Assembly: GCF_003605385.1 (NCBI RefSeq)
Contig: NZ_QYTV02000007.1
Coordinates: 62,001-126,000, forward strand
Reading direction: 5' to 3'
Source: Siminovitchia acidinfaciens
Lineage (GTDB): Bacteria > Bacillota > Bacilli > Bacillales > Bacillaceae_C
DNA: 64,000 nt
How positions within the stretch are numbered: the stretch's first letter is position 1; every line of letters starts with the position of its first letter. Under the pieces are notes generated by a model, which worked only from the letters and a program-made list of their open reading frames with translations, ran no database searches and was not told the origin of the DNA. Shown here in pieces: positions 1-8,848 of this stretch. The position numbers were made by a program, and so were the translations under genes.

Positions 1-669
1 GCTTGCGGGCAGCGGAATCAGATTCGGATAGCTATACATAAAGCTGACCCAGTTCGTATCAGCCACGACTTGAATGATATCGCCGCTCAATAAAATACCT
101 TTCCCGCTGTTTCCATAAGGCCAATGCAGAACTGCTCCTCCTTTGAAATGGCCACCGAGCCGATGCAGAACAAGTCCTTCCGCCAGTTTATACTGATCAC
201 CTTTCCAAAAAACGATTCGATCGCTCGGCTCCGTCACCCACTGCATGTCATCCTCATGAATGTAAATGGGAACGTCGAAGCTTTTCGCCCATTCAGCCTG
301 TGTCGAATAGTAATGCGGATGGGATAGTGCTATGGCATCGATTCCACCCAGCTCCCTGATTTTCTTTTCCGTTTCTTCATCAAGAAAAGTAATGCAATCC
401 CATAAAACATTGAACCCGCTCTCTTGAACGAGGAAGGCGGACTGACCAATCCCGAACTCCGGTTTTGTTGTGATTCTGTGTAAACCTTCCTCCATTTTTA
501 CAATTTCATTTTCATATTTTTCGCTGCTCCGCATATCATCAAGTGTTGTCCATGTTTGTCCGGCCGGATTCACATACTGCCTCTCTTCTGTACAAATAAT
601 GCATAGTTCGGGTGGCCGAATGCTGTAAGGATATTGGACACCGCAGGTCGTGCAAATGAATTTTAACAT
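1..669 (-). CDS. MBL-fold metallo-hydrolase, partial (3' end outside window)
   Basis: The reverse strand reads open from an ATG at 669 to the window edge, 223 codons with no stop. GGGGAGG sits 6 nt upstream of this ATG; a second ATG at 675 touches the ribosome binding site and is less likely. The protein opens with a small zinc-ribbon-like head (CTTC near residue 6, CIIC near residue 25). The body has the metallo-beta-lactamase look: SHPHYY near residue 125 stands where HxHxDH is usual, and LGGHFKGG and LLSGD follow. The Asp-His half of the first metal motif is altered, so the metal site may be atypical. The substrate is not predictable. The gene points away from the put operon and shares with it only the intergenic region. 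Confidence 0.8.
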   Translation of the reverse strand, partial: MLKFICTTCGVQYPYSIRPPELCIICTEERQYVNPAGQTWTTLDDMRSSEKYENEIVKMEEGLHRITTKPEFGIGQSAFLVQESGFNVLWDCITFLDEETEKKIRELGGIDAIALSHPHYYSTQAEWAKSFDVPIYIHEDDMQWVTEPSDRIVFWKGDQYKLAEGLVLHRLGGHFKGGAVLHWPYGNSGKGILLSGDIIQVVADTNWVSFMYSYPNLIPLPAS

Positions 670-1085
670 TTCCATCCTCCCCTTATCTTTAAAATCCCTT
701 TGGATTCGCTTGGCTTATCACTGTCTTTTTGGCCTAGTCTAGTAGGATATTGTGTTTTCCGGGATATCCCGAGTTTTTCAATGTCCTTCGAAACTATGAA
801 TCCTTCATAGTTACCGTATGTACGTTTTTTACGCCTATTCGGGCATTATGAGCTCAAACACCTTCCCCTGATTTAGCAATCAAGTTTTCATGAATTCGTT
901 CATCACGGAACGGTAATGGAACGTCGCAAAAAGCGCCTGTTCCCCAATCGTCTTCCTCGTACAAAAAGCAATTGTCCCGAACCGACAATAGAACCACTCA
1001 AAAATTGTTTTCTTCAAACGATGCCAGACTAATAGAAAGCCCTTACAATATAGTTAATCCTAATATATCCGAGGTGGTGATTAAA
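670..1085. other. Intergenic leader between the MBL gene and putB
   Basis: About 415 bases without a convincing gene. An open frame in phase with putB extends upstream to 972 but has no ribosome binding site and its residues do not look like proline dehydrogenase. The stretch holds a 12-bp perfect palindrome (CGGGATATCCCG, 760-771), a 9-3-9 perfect inverted repeat (792-812) and a smaller inverted repeat (ATGAA-TTCG-TTCAT, 890-903). I could not fix a sigma-A promoter with confidence. Confidence 0.5.
792..812. promoter_or_regulatory. Candidate operator for the PutR-type activator
   Basis: AACTATGAA, a 3-base spacer TCC, then TTCATAGTT form a perfect 9-bp inverted repeat about 275 bases upstream of putB. 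A PucR/PutR-family regulator is encoded at the end of the same locus, and such activators bind inverted repeats upstream of proline catabolic operons. The site assignment is inference from symmetry and location. Confidence 0.5.
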
Positions 1086-2003
1086 ATGGAAGCGGTAACA
1101 AGAAATTTCTTTTTATTCCTTTCCAAAAACAACCTTCTGAATGACATGGCCAAAAAAAGAGGCAGCAGCATTGTCACGGGGAAGATTATCGCCGGGACTG
1201 ATTTTCCAAGCTCTGTCCAAATCATCAAAGATCTTAACAGTAAAGGCTTGACCACCACTGTTGACCATTTGGGAGAGTTTGTCAATTCCGAAGAAACGGC
1301 CAATAAAAGGACAAAAGAGGCTATCCAGACAATCGAAACAATCAGCAGAGAAAACCTTGATTCCCACATGTCTGTCAAAATGACGTCGCTTGGCCTTGAT
1401 ATCAGCCGGGACCTTGTCTTCAGAAACATGACAAGCATTTTGGACACGGCGGAAAAGCATGGTGTCATGGTAACGATTGACATGGAAGACGAGCCCCGTT
1501 GTGAGAAAACGCTGGAGCTTTTCAAACAATTCAAGGAATCATACAGCTGCGTCAGCACCGTGTTGCAGGCCTACTTGTACCGCACAGAACAGGATTTAAA
1601 AGAGTTAAGTGTTTTGAAACCGTTTTTACGGCTTGTAAAAGGAGCCTACAAAGAGCCGGCATCCGTCGCCTATCCGGACAAAAAAGATGTCGATGCCAAT
1701 TATAAAAAATTGATAGAGCAAAGTTTGAAATCCGGCGTGTATACTGCAATCGCCACTCATGATGATGGGATGATCGAATATACGAAAGAACTCGCTGCAA
1801 AACTGCAGATCCCAAGCGATCAATTCGAATTTCAGATGTTATACGGCATGCGAAGTAAAACACAGCTGGACCTAGTGCAGCAAGGATATAAAGTGAGAGT
1901 TTATGTCCCTTACGGCCGCGACTGGTATGGATATTTCATGAGAAGACTGGCTGAAAGACCGGCAAATATTTCATTTGCATTTAAAGGAATGGTAAAAGGT
2001 TAA
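1086..2003 (+). CDS. putB: Proline dehydrogenase
   Basis: FAD-dependent oxidation of L-proline to pyrroline-5-carboxylate, the first step of proline catabolism. The 305-residue protein matches the usual Bacillus monofunctional size (about 300). The family motifs are visible: the TIM-barrel strand motif GAYKEP, ATHDD, FEFQMLYGMR and the C-terminal YVPYGRDWYGYFMRRLAERP, whose arginines bind the substrate carboxylate. The start at 1086 follows GAGGTGGTG by a few bases; an upstream in-phase extension to 972 is rejected because it lacks this site. putC begins 30 bases downstream, so the genes are co-transcribed. The order putB-putC-putP followed by the regulator is that of B. subtilis putBCP-putR. 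Confidence 0.95.
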   Translation: MEAVTRNFFLFLSKNNLLNDMAKKRGSSIVTGKIIAGTDFPSSVQIIKDLNSKGLTTTVDHLGEFVNSEETANKRTKEAIQTIETISRENLDSHMSVKMTSLGLDISRDLVFRNMTSILDTAEKHGVMVTIDMEDEPRCEKTLELFKQFKESYSCVSTVLQAYLYRTEQDLKELSVLKPFLRLVKGAYKEPASVAYPDKKDVDANYKKLIEQSLKSGVYTAIATHDDGMIEYTKELAAKLQIPSDQFEFQMLYGMRSKTQLDLVQQGYKVRVYVPYGRDWYGYFMRRLAERPANISFAFKGMVKG

Positions 2004-2033
2004 TAATTTTATTATGATAAGGAGTTGTGTCGG

Positions 2034-3578
2034 ATGATCACTTTTAAACACGAACCATTTATGGACTTTTCCACAGAGGAAAACAAAGAGGCCTTTAAAT
2101 CAGGGCTGGAATTGGTGGAAAGCTATCTTGGCAAGGATTATCCTTTGGTCATTGGCGGTGAGAAAATCACGACGGAAGAAAAAATCGTTTCTGTGAATCC
2201 CGCCCAAAAAGACCAGGTTGTCGGCCGCGTCTCCAAAGCGAACAGGGAATTGGCCCAACAGGCAATGGATAGTGCGCTCACAGCCTTGGAATCATGGAAA
2301 AAAGTAAAGCCGGAAATCCGTGCGGACGTTCTGTTCAAAGCGGCTGCTATCATTCGCCGAAGAAAGCATGAATTTTCCGCTCTGCTTGTCAAAGAAGCGG
2401 GCAAGCCTTGGAATGAAGCGGATGCCGATACTGCTGAAGGTATCGACTTCCTGGAATACTACGGAAGGCAGATGCTAGAGCTCAAAGATGGCAAAAAAGT
2501 GGAAAGCCGGCCAGGTGAATACAACCGCTACGATTATATCCCGCTTGGCGTCGGCGTCATCATTTCCCCATGGAATTTCGCCTTTGCCATTATGGCTGGA
2601 ACAACAGTGGCTGCCATCGTTTCTGGCAACACGGTCCTGCTCAAACCCGCATCGACGACACCTGTTGTCGCAGCCAAATTTGTTGAAGTGATGGAAGAAG
2701 CTGGGCTGCCAAAAGGCGTGCTTAACTATATCCCAGGTAGCGGATCAGAAGTCGGCGACTTCCTTGTCGACCATCCGAAAACCCGATTTATCAGCTTTAC
2801 CGGATCAAGAGAAGTCGGCACTCGCATCTATGAGCGTGCTGCCGTTGTGAACGAAGGGCAGATCTGGCTGAAGCGTGTCATCGCCGAAATGGGAGGAAAA
2901 GATACGATTGTTGTGGATAAGGAAGCGGATCTCGAGCTTGCCGCCCAATCAATTGTACAGTCTGCATTCGGATTTTCCGGACAAAAATGCTCTGCGTGTT
3001 CCCGTGCAGTCATCGTCGAAGACGTATATGACGAAGTTTTAAATCGTGCAGTCGAACTGACAAAAGAGCTGACCATCGGCGATCCTGCGGATCAGAACAA
3101 CTTCATGGGGCCAGTGAACGACCAAAATGCCTTTGATAAAATCATGAAGTATATTGAATTAGGCAAGGACGAAGGTGAATTGATGACCGGCGGAGAAGGC
3201 GATGACTCGAAGGGATACTTCATCAAGCCAACTATTTTCGCAGGACTTGATCCAAAGGCACGCCTTATGCAGGAAGAGATTTTCGGCCCTGTTGTCGCTT
3301 TTTCCAAAGCGAAAGATTTTACAGAAGCCCTCGAAATCGCCAATAATACGGAATACGGCCTGACAGGAGCGGTGATTACGAACAACCGCATGAATATGGA
3401 AATAGCCCGCGAAGAATTTCATGTCGGTAACCTGTATTTCAACCGCGGCTGCACAGGAGCAATTGTTGGCTATCAGCCTTTCGGCGGCTTCAATATGTCC
3501 GGCACCGATTCTAAGGCGGGAGGCCCTGATTACCTGCTTCTTCATATGCAGGCGAAAACTACATCTGAGATGCTGTAG
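2034..3578 (+). CDS. putC: L-glutamate gamma-semialdehyde (1-pyrroline-5-carboxylate) dehydrogenase
   Basis: NAD-dependent oxidation of glutamate semialdehyde to glutamate, the second step of proline (and arginine) degradation. It has 514 residues, the size of Bacillus PutC/RocA (515). The aldehyde dehydrogenase signatures are present: PWNFAFAI and KPAS for NAD binding, FTGSREVG, the general base Glu285 in AEMGGKD, the catalytic Cys319 in [10 protein letters not shown], and EEIFGPV. The ATG at 2034 lies 9 nt from AAGGAG; a TTG at 2025 directly abuts that site and is unlikely. Paralogues of this enzyme (rocA) also exist in Bacillus, but the operon position between putB and putP settles the role. 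Confidence 0.95.
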   Translation: MITFKHEPFMDFSTEENKEAFKSGLELVESYLGKDYPLVIGGEKITTEEKIVSVNPAQKDQVVGRVSKANRELAQQAMDSALTALESWKKVKPEIRADVLFKAAAIIRRRKHEFSALLVKEAGKPWNEADADTAEGIDFLEYYGRQMLELKDGKKVESRPGEYNRYDYIPLGVGVIISPWNFAFAIMAGTTVAAIVSGNTVLLKPASTTPVVAAKFVEVMEEAGLPKGVLNYIPGSGSEVGDFLVDHPKTRFISFTGSREVGTRIYERAAVVNEGQIWLKRVIAEMGGKDTIVVDKEADLELAAQSIVQSAFGFSGQKCSACSRAVIVEDVYDEVLNRAVELTKELTIGDPADQNNFMGPVNDQNAFDKIMKYIELGKDEGELMTGGEGDDSKGYFIKPTIFAGLDPKARLMQEEIFGPVVAFSKAKDFTEALEIANNTEYGLTGAVITNNRMNMEIAREEFHVGNLYFNRGCTGAIVGYQPFGGFNMSGTDSKAGGPDYLLLHMQAKTTSEML

Positions 3579-3601
3579 TCACTAAAACGGAGTTGAATTT
3601 T

Positions 3602-5068
3602 ATGACAGATGAAACATTAAAGCTAGTAACGATTGTTGTGTATATGATTTTAATGCTCGTGATCGGCTGGGTCGCCTACAGGAGAACTGGCGACCTGACC
3701 GACTATATGCTCGGTGGCCGCTCGCTCGGACCGGCAGTCACAGCACTCAGTGCCGGGGCGGCGGATATGAGCGGATGGCTCCTAATGGGATTGCCCGGAG
3801 CCGTCTACGCTACTGGATTGACCAGTGTCTGGATTGCCATCGGATTGACTGTGGGAGCCTATTTAAACTGGATTTTTGTTGCACCAAGGCTGCGCAGTTA
3901 CACACAGGTGAGTAATGATTCGATTACGATTCCATCTTTCTTTGAAAACCGGCTGAAAGACAATACAAAACTGTTAAGGATCATTTCATCCCTTGTCATC
4001 CTAGTCTTTTTTACCTTTTACGTTTCTTCGGGACTTGTCGCAGGAGCCGTTTTCTTCGAAAGCTCATTTGGTTTCGGCTATCAGCAAGGGTTGCTCATCA
4101 TTGCCCTCGTTGTCGTTGCCTACACACTTTTTGGAGGATTCCTTGCCGTAAGCTGGACGGACTTTGCACAGGGACTAATCATGTTAATTGCGCTTTTGAT
4201 CGTGCCGGCCTTGGCTGTCATAAAAACCGGCGGTCCAGCACAAACAGTGGAAACGATTCAATCCATTGATCCTGCCCTTTTCTCCTTTTTCAGGGATACC
4301 ACTTTTATCGGGATTGTTTCTCTGCTTGCCTGGGGGCTCGGATATGTCGGACAGCCGCATATCATCGTCAGATTCATGGCGATCAGTTCTGTGCGGGAAA
4401 CGAAGGTTGCCCGCCGGATCGGGATGGGCTGGATGATCTTATCATTGCTGGGAGCCGTACTGACAGCATTGATCGGAATCGCTTATTTCCATACAACGAA
4501 CCACACGCTGCAGGATCCGGAAGCTGTATTCATTGAGCTTGGCCAAATCCTTTTCCACCCGCTGTTTGCAGGATTTGTTCTAGCTGCGATTCTTGCCGCA
4601 ATCATGAGTACCATATCCTCGCAGTTGATTGTCACGTCAAGTGCACTTACAGAGGACTTGTATAAATTAATTTTCCGCCGCGGGGCAAGCGATAAAGAGC
4701 TCGTCTTTTTCGGACGGATGGCGGTTCTGGCCGTCGCAGTGATCGCATACATCCTCAGCTCAAATAAAACCGAATCGATCCTGAACCTTGTCGCCCATGC
4801 CTGGGCCGGATTCGGAGCTTCATTCGGACCGGTAGTTGTTTTAAGCCTCTACTGGAGAAAATTGACCAACTGGGGAGCGATTGCCGGAATGGTTGCCGGG
4901 GCTGTGACCGTTCTTGTATGGCAAAACTTGGATTTCGCTTTATATGAAATTGTGCCAGGCTTCATCATCAACCTTCTTGTTGCAGTGGTTGTCAGCCTGA
5001 TCACGTATAAACCAAATGACGAAATTGAAAAAGAATTTGATGAGAGCTTACGCCTTTTGAAGGAATAG
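3602..5068 (+). CDS. putP: Sodium/proline symporter
   Basis: Na+-coupled proline uptake, cytoplasmic membrane. The 488-residue protein belongs to the SSS family with about 13 membrane segments. Visible signatures are DYMLGGRSLGP near residue 35, SAGAADMSGWLLMGLPG (the family sodium-site region), GYVGQPHIIVRFM and IMSTISSQLIVTSSAL. The ATG at 3602 follows GGAG by 9 nt; an in-phase TTG at 3593 has no spacing. It is the third gene of the operon, 23 bases after putC, and is followed by a strong terminator. The close paralogue OpuE serves osmoprotection, but the catabolic operon context favours a nutritional role. Confidence 0.93.
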   Translation: MTDETLKLVTIVVYMILMLVIGWVAYRRTGDLTDYMLGGRSLGPAVTALSAGAADMSGWLLMGLPGAVYATGLTSVWIAIGLTVGAYLNWIFVAPRLRSYTQVSNDSITIPSFFENRLKDNTKLLRIISSLVILVFFTFYVSSGLVAGAVFFESSFGFGYQQGLLIIALVVVAYTLFGGFLAVSWTDFAQGLIMLIALLIVPALAVIKTGGPAQTVETIQSIDPALFSFFRDTTFIGIVSLLAWGLGYVGQPHIIVRFMAISSVRETKVARRIGMGWMILSLLGAVLTALIGIAYFHTTNHTLQDPEAVFIELGQILFHPLFAGFVLAAILAAIMSTISSQLIVTSSALTEDLYKLIFRRGASDKELVFFGRMAVLAVAVIAYILSSNKTESILNLVAHAWAGFGASFGPVVVLSLYWRKLTNWGAIAGMVAGAVTVLVWQNLDFALYEIVPGFIINLLVAVVVSLITYKPNDEIEKEFDESLRLLKE

Positions 5069-5079
5069 GACTTTTACTG

Positions 5080-5128
5080 AAGCGGTCAATGAAAAGTATG
5101 ATAAACTTTTCATTGACCGCTTGTATTT
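5080..5128 (+). terminator. Rho-independent terminator after putP
   Basis: A perfect 17-bp stem (arms 5080-5096 and 5106-5122) with a 9-base loop is followed by GTATTTTT. It separates putBCP from the regulator gene, so putR should have its own weak promoter or rely on readthrough. Confidence 0.9.
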
Positions 5129-5147
5129 TTGGATGGGGGGAGTTTGA

Positions 5148-6398
5148 TTGGACCGCCTCTTGGAAAAAATCCGTTCTTTGACGAGTATCGAAGAAATAAC
5201 CGAAATAATCAGCGAATATTTAAAAAAGCCTGTTGTTATTGAGGACGAGCAGTTCACCCTATTGGCGTACAGCTCATTTTATATCGACCAGTTTGATGAA
5301 GCGAACAAGCAAACCATTTTTACAAAGCGCTGGACGATCCCTATCTTGGAAAAATTCATGGATGACGGCATTGTCGACCAGCTAAAAACAATACCGGAAC
5401 CCTTCAGAGTGGAAAAAATAGAGGCAATCGGATTGAACCAGCGTGTTGTTGTAAGCGCTAGATATAAAGAACGCGTCTTAGGATTCATCTGGGTGCAGGA
5501 AACGGACCACCTTCTGACCGACGAAGAATTCGGCTATTTACAGGAAGTTTCCTTTCATGTGGGTAAACTCCTCTATCAAAAAAAGCAATTGAAGTTAAAG
5601 AGAGACGAAGAGAAGAACAACTTTTATAAAAAAGTGATGGACGACACTTTCCAAACGGAAGCCCAAATTAAATGGGAAGCCGCGAATGTCAATATTTCCA
5701 TGCCTGACTCGTTTATTTCCATTGTTTTTGCAGTCGACCCTACAAGTGAGGAAGCCTTCGGAGAGCTGATTGAAAAAGTGGGACTTTTCGCAAATGCACT
5801 AAAAATGCCAACCCACCTTTTTATTGATCAGCTAAAGGTGATTGTTATGATCGGAAGTAGTCTGTCATCACCCAAAGACCTGTCTATACAAGCAAACGCA
5901 CTGGTATCGTCGGTATTGGCTCAATTTAGTGAGGAGCAGGTATACGCGGGAATCAGCCGTGAATATACCTCTGTCATCCATTTGCGAAAAAGTTATATGG
6001 AAGCAATTGAGGTTATAAGAACTGCAAAATTTATCGGGATGGAAGAACTCCCGTCTTTTGAATATCAAAAGCTTGGGCTATTCCGCTACCTGGAAGCGAT
6101 TTTCCATTATCAAAAACAAATGGACGATGTGAATCCAGACCTTCTGAAACTGAAACAAAAAGACGATGAAAGCCAGACAAGCTTGCTTCAGACGTTGGAA
6201 GTCTATTTGGAAGAAAACTGCCGCCTAAAGCACGCGGCGAAAAAATTGTACATCCATACAAACACATTAAAATACCGATTGAATCAAATCGAAGAGCTGA
6301 CCTCCATCAGATTTGATGATTTTCATGCGAATTGCCAGTTGTATATTGATTTACAAATTATGAAGGTGAGTGGCGGGAAAAGCTTTAGCGGAGGGTAA
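5148..6398 (+). CDS. putR: PucR/CdaR-family activator of proline catabolism (PutR-like)
   Basis: Likely proline-responsive transcriptional activator of putBCP. The 416-residue protein has an N-terminal sensing region with no enzyme motif and a C-terminal PucR-type helix-turn-helix (about residues 340-400). There the typical LLQTLEVYLEEN, AAKKLYIHTNTLKYRL and IEEL segments are clear. The length fits B. subtilis PutR (about 412). Translation starts at a TTG at 5148, 5 nt from GGGGGGAG. The gene lies directly downstream of the putP terminator in the B. subtilis order. The ligand is inferred from the neighbours, not from the sequence. Confidence 0.87.
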   Translation: MDRLLEKIRSLTSIEEITEIISEYLKKPVVIEDEQFTLLAYSSFYIDQFDEANKQTIFTKRWTIPILEKFMDDGIVDQLKTIPEPFRVEKIEAIGLNQRVVVSARYKERVLGFIWVQETDHLLTDEEFGYLQEVSFHVGKLLYQKKQLKLKRDEEKNNFYKKVMDDTFQTEAQIKWEAANVNISMPDSFISIVFAVDPTSEEAFGELIEKVGLFANALKMPTHLFIDQLKVIVMIGSSLSSPKDLSIQANALVSSVLAQFSEEQVYAGISREYTSVIHLRKSYMEAIEVIRTAKFIGMEELPSFEYQKLGLFRYLEAIFHYQKQMDDVNPDLLKLKQKDDESQTSLLQTLEVYLEENCRLKHAAKKLYIHTNTLKYRLNQIEELTSIRFDDFHANCQLYIDLQIMKVSGGKSFSGG

Positions 6399-6400
6399 TC

Positions 6401-6420
6401 GGAGGGGGCAATCACCCTCC
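6401..6420 (+). terminator. Hairpin after putR, possible weak terminator
   Basis: GGAGGG and CCCTCC form a 6-bp stem 2 bases after the putR stop. There is no clear U-tract, so termination is uncertain. Confidence 0.4.
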
Positions 6421-6461
6421 ACACACTATTCTTCACTATTTTCCCTGTTATTTTGTATCAC

Positions 6462-6494
6462 TAAAAATAAAACAGGGGCAGGAATACCCTGCCC
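6462..6494 (-). terminator. Terminator at the end of the TasA/SipW block
   Basis: Read on the minus strand, GGGCAGG (94-88 side) and CCTGCCC form a stem with a 5-base loop, then a T-rich run. It lies 13 bases after the stop of the last gene of the block. A second weaker hairpin overlaps it. Confidence 0.75.
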
Positions 6495-6506
6495 ACGCTA
6501 CTTTCC

Positions 6507-7088
6507 TTATTCACCAAAGGCCTGCATAGCTACGAACTTCCATTCCAATTTGAGGGAATCTCCCTGAAATTGATTTTGGTCTTTTCCATTGTCAACGAAA
6601 GAGAATTTTACGACAAGGCGCTCACTGGCACCGCTTGGAAGCCCCCCTTTGCCAATCGCAGGAATGGTAATGTTCTTAGCTACCGCATCCGGTGACATAT
6701 TTTTCAGGCTTGCCAATGTAGTCTTATAGATCGGTTGATTGTTCTTGTCCATATTCAGCAGAAACTCCACTGCAATATGATTCCCAAAATCTTCTGTATT
6801 GTCTCCCATTGCATCAATGACAGTATAATCTGTTTCAATTATGACCTTCCCTATGTCCAGAGTCCCGTTGTTTTTAAGTGTAAAGTTTCGGAGAAACGAA
6901 TCTCCCGGTTTAATATTCTTTACATTGATTAAGGTATTCGGGTTCACAGACAGATCAAGGGTTCCTGATGCAAATGTATTATCTGTCATCTTGTTATCGC
7001 TAAAATAGGCGTAGGTGCCCCCGCTTATTAAAGCAATACCAAGTAAAATTGATGTCAGGCCGACAAGAAACCTTCTTTTTATGTTCAT
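6507..7088 (-). CDS. TasA/camelysin-like protein, second copy
   Basis: Secreted protein of the TasA/CalY (camelysin, M73) family. It has 193 residues: a basic N-terminus, a hydrophobic segment and the SipW-type processing region GGTYAYFSD near residue 23-31, then TFASGTLDLSV and the C-terminal FQGDSLKLEWKF, which parallels TasA. The start at 7088 is 8 nt from GGGGG, exactly the arrangement used by its paralogue at 8849-9433. TasA proteins assemble into matrix fibres in B. subtilis; camelysin was described as a surface metalloprotease, but I see no zinc-binding HExxH here. It is the last gene of the cluster, behind an M28 peptidase. Fibre formation is inference. Confidence 0.87.
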   Translation of the reverse strand: MNIKRRFLVGLTSILLGIALISGGTYAYFSDNKMTDNTFASGTLDLSVNPNTLINVKNIKPGDSFLRNFTLKNNGTLDIGKVIIETDYTVIDAMGDNTEDFGNHIAVEFLLNMDKNNQPIYKTTLASLKNMSPDAVAKNITIPAIGKGGLPSGASERLVVKFSFVDNGKDQNQFQGDSLKLEWKFVAMQAFGE

Positions 7089-7134
7089 CATTCATTCCCC
7101 CACCCATGAAGTACTCTGCCGGAGGCTGAAAAGC

Positions 7135-8763
7135 TTAGGAAGCATCCTTTATTTCCTTAGCAATGAAACTATGGTCTACTAGATAATCCCAAATGGTTGC
7201 ACTGATAACGTCGCCCGCAAACTGAATTCTTTCAGGGCTTACATTCTCTATCGTATCACGATAGGTATGGTACTCAGGTTCCAATCCACCGCTTTTGGTC
7301 CCCATGTTAAAGCATGATGCTATAATACCAGCATTGTGGAATGGGACATGGTCTGATGACCCTCTCCTAAAAAGAATCAGCTTCTCTTTATCCTTTCCTT
7401 GTTTGTCAAATGCCGCATTCGTATAATCCCAGGCGATGTTCGTTTTTCCATCGACTGTGTTGAATGCTAGATAGGACCCAGGTTCATATTTCGAACCGAG
7501 CATTTCCATCTGGAAGTTGATCTCACTTCTGTCAATGTCCGCCTGGGGCAAGTTCTTCACATAATAGTTAGATCCTACCAAGCCGATCTCTTCGGCGCCG
7601 AAGGCAACAAATCTCAATTCTTTATCAGTAAGGGAGTTCTTCAGAATTCTAGCCATCTCTACAATCGTACCCGTACCTGAAGCGTCATCATTCGCTCCCG
7701 GAGAATAATTAACACTGTCATAATGGGATGTAATATAAACAATCTTAGGATTTACAACATTGGCTGGTTTCTTTACTGCAACAACATTTTGTGATGTTTG
7801 ATTTGAAAACGTGTGAATAACCAATTTCCCCTTCACAGTCCCTTTGGAAAGCTGGGCAAGTAAAGATTCTCCCAACTCTTTTGTCGTCCCGACTACCGGA
7901 ATCGTGCTGTTGCCATTCAATGTTGGACGAAGCGGGGTAACTGTGTCCACGTTATCGTAAATAACGACACCTATCGCTCCGGCATTCGTTGCATTCTGAA
8001 CTTTTTCCTGGAAAGTGTTATCTCCCCTTTGAATTAATGCAATCTTTCCTTTTGCAGCAGCAGAGAAGTCCCCAGGTAGACCAAGACCCGCATTATAGAT
8101 ATCGCCCGTCACACCATTTTCTCCTGTTCCAGCAGATCCTGTCGCAGCTCCCAAGGCAATTTCCTTGTTTTTATTTGTAAGGATTTTTAGAGTTCTTTCC
8201 GTCCGGTTGGATATAGCAAACTCTTGAATGGAGGTTTCATAGCCTAAGCTTTGGAACTGGTTTTTCAAGTATTCCGCGGCTTGCTTTTCACCTTCTGAGC
8301 CTGGCACTCTCGTTCCAATTTCTACACTTAGCTCACGTATATGATCCATGACTCTTTCAGAATCAAAAATGACATCCCACTGGCCAATTAATGCATCCGC
8401 ATATTCACTTAACAGATTGGCAGCATTCCCGGAAATCATTCTGGTTTTTTCATAGTTGTTTAAAAGGACATGGAAGCTTTCCATATGTTTAATGGCTTTC
8501 TTGTATGACTTGCTGCTTTCATAATGTCCTACCGCAGTAATATGGGTTTTTAATGCTCGCGCAACAGCAGCACTTGTAATCTCTCCATCTTTCTCCAACC
8601 TATCAATCAGCGCCTGCATGTTGACTATGCTGGCTTGAGATTCCTCCTGAACGATTGGTGTACTGCTTGTCTGACTGTATTCTATGCTTTTCGGGGAAAA
8701 TCCGACCAGCGTAGAACTGATTAATACAGCCGACATAAGAGTGCCAAAGCGGCGTATTTTCAT
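7135..8763 (-). CDS. Secreted M28 aminopeptidase with FIMAH and PA domains
   Basis: Predicted extracellular zinc exopeptidase, 542 residues. Order: signal peptide (1-22), a helical domain of about 75 residues (48-125) that I recognise as FIMAH-type, then an M28 catalytic domain (about 135-535) interrupted by a PA domain (about 215-315). Metal ligands can be read as His348 (TSHYDSV), Asp359 (SPGANDD), Glu391/Glu392 (FGAEEIG) and His499 (EYHT). The fifth ligand, Asp in the homologous domain of the large peptidase upstream, is Glu420 here (FQMEM). The start has AAAGGGG upstream. It sits between two TasA-like genes. The substrate is unknown; the family removes N-terminal residues from peptides. 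Confidence 0.9.
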   Translation of the reverse strand: MKIRRFGTLMSAVLISSTLVGFSPKSIEYSQTSSTPIVQEESQASIVNMQALIDRLEKDGEITSAAVARALKTHITAVGHYESSKSYKKAIKHMESFHVLLNNYEKTRMISGNAANLLSEYADALIGQWDVIFDSERVMDHIRELSVEIGTRVPGSEGEKQAAEYLKNQFQSLGYETSIQEFAISNRTERTLKILTNKNKEIALGAATGSAGTGENGVTGDIYNAGLGLPGDFSAAAKGKIALIQRGDNTFQEKVQNATNAGAIGVVIYDNVDTVTPLRPTLNGNSTIPVVGTTKELGESLLAQLSKGTVKGKLVIHTFSNQTSQNVVAVKKPANVVNPKIVYITSHYDSVNYSPGANDDASGTGTIVEMARILKNSLTDKELRFVAFGAEEIGLVGSNYYVKNLPQADIDRSEINFQMEMLGSKYEPGSYLAFNTVDGKTNIAWDYTNAAFDKQGKDKEKLILFRRGSSDHVPFHNAGIIASCFNMGTKSGGLEPEYHTYRDTIENVSPERIQFAGDVISATIWDYLVDHSFIAKEIKDAS

Positions 8764-8810
8764 ATAAAAGGCCCCTTTTATAATTTTTTAATGTAAAAAA
8801 TTTTCCGTTA

Positions 8811-8841
8811 AATCGGAGCAGGTTAATCACCTGCTCCGATT
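8811..8841 (-). other. Perfect hairpin between the first TasA-like gene and the M28 gene
   Basis: A 13-bp perfect stem with a 5-base loop lies 8 bases after the TasA-like stop. On the minus strand the downstream run TTTTTT begins about 10 bases after the stem, so it may be a leaky terminator or an RNA-stabilising 3' end. Either would make the TasA-like gene more expressed than the genes behind it. Confidence 0.7.
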
Positions 8842-8848
8842 CTATCCC

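Noticed and set aside
972-1085. N-terminal extension of proline dehydrogenase
   Set aside because: A clear ribosome binding site precedes the internal ATG at 1086, and the extension does not look like the family and is not preceded by such a site.
1043-1558. Antisense frames over putB (also 1113-1529)
   Set aside because: They follow the codon pattern of putB on the other strand and have no start signals.
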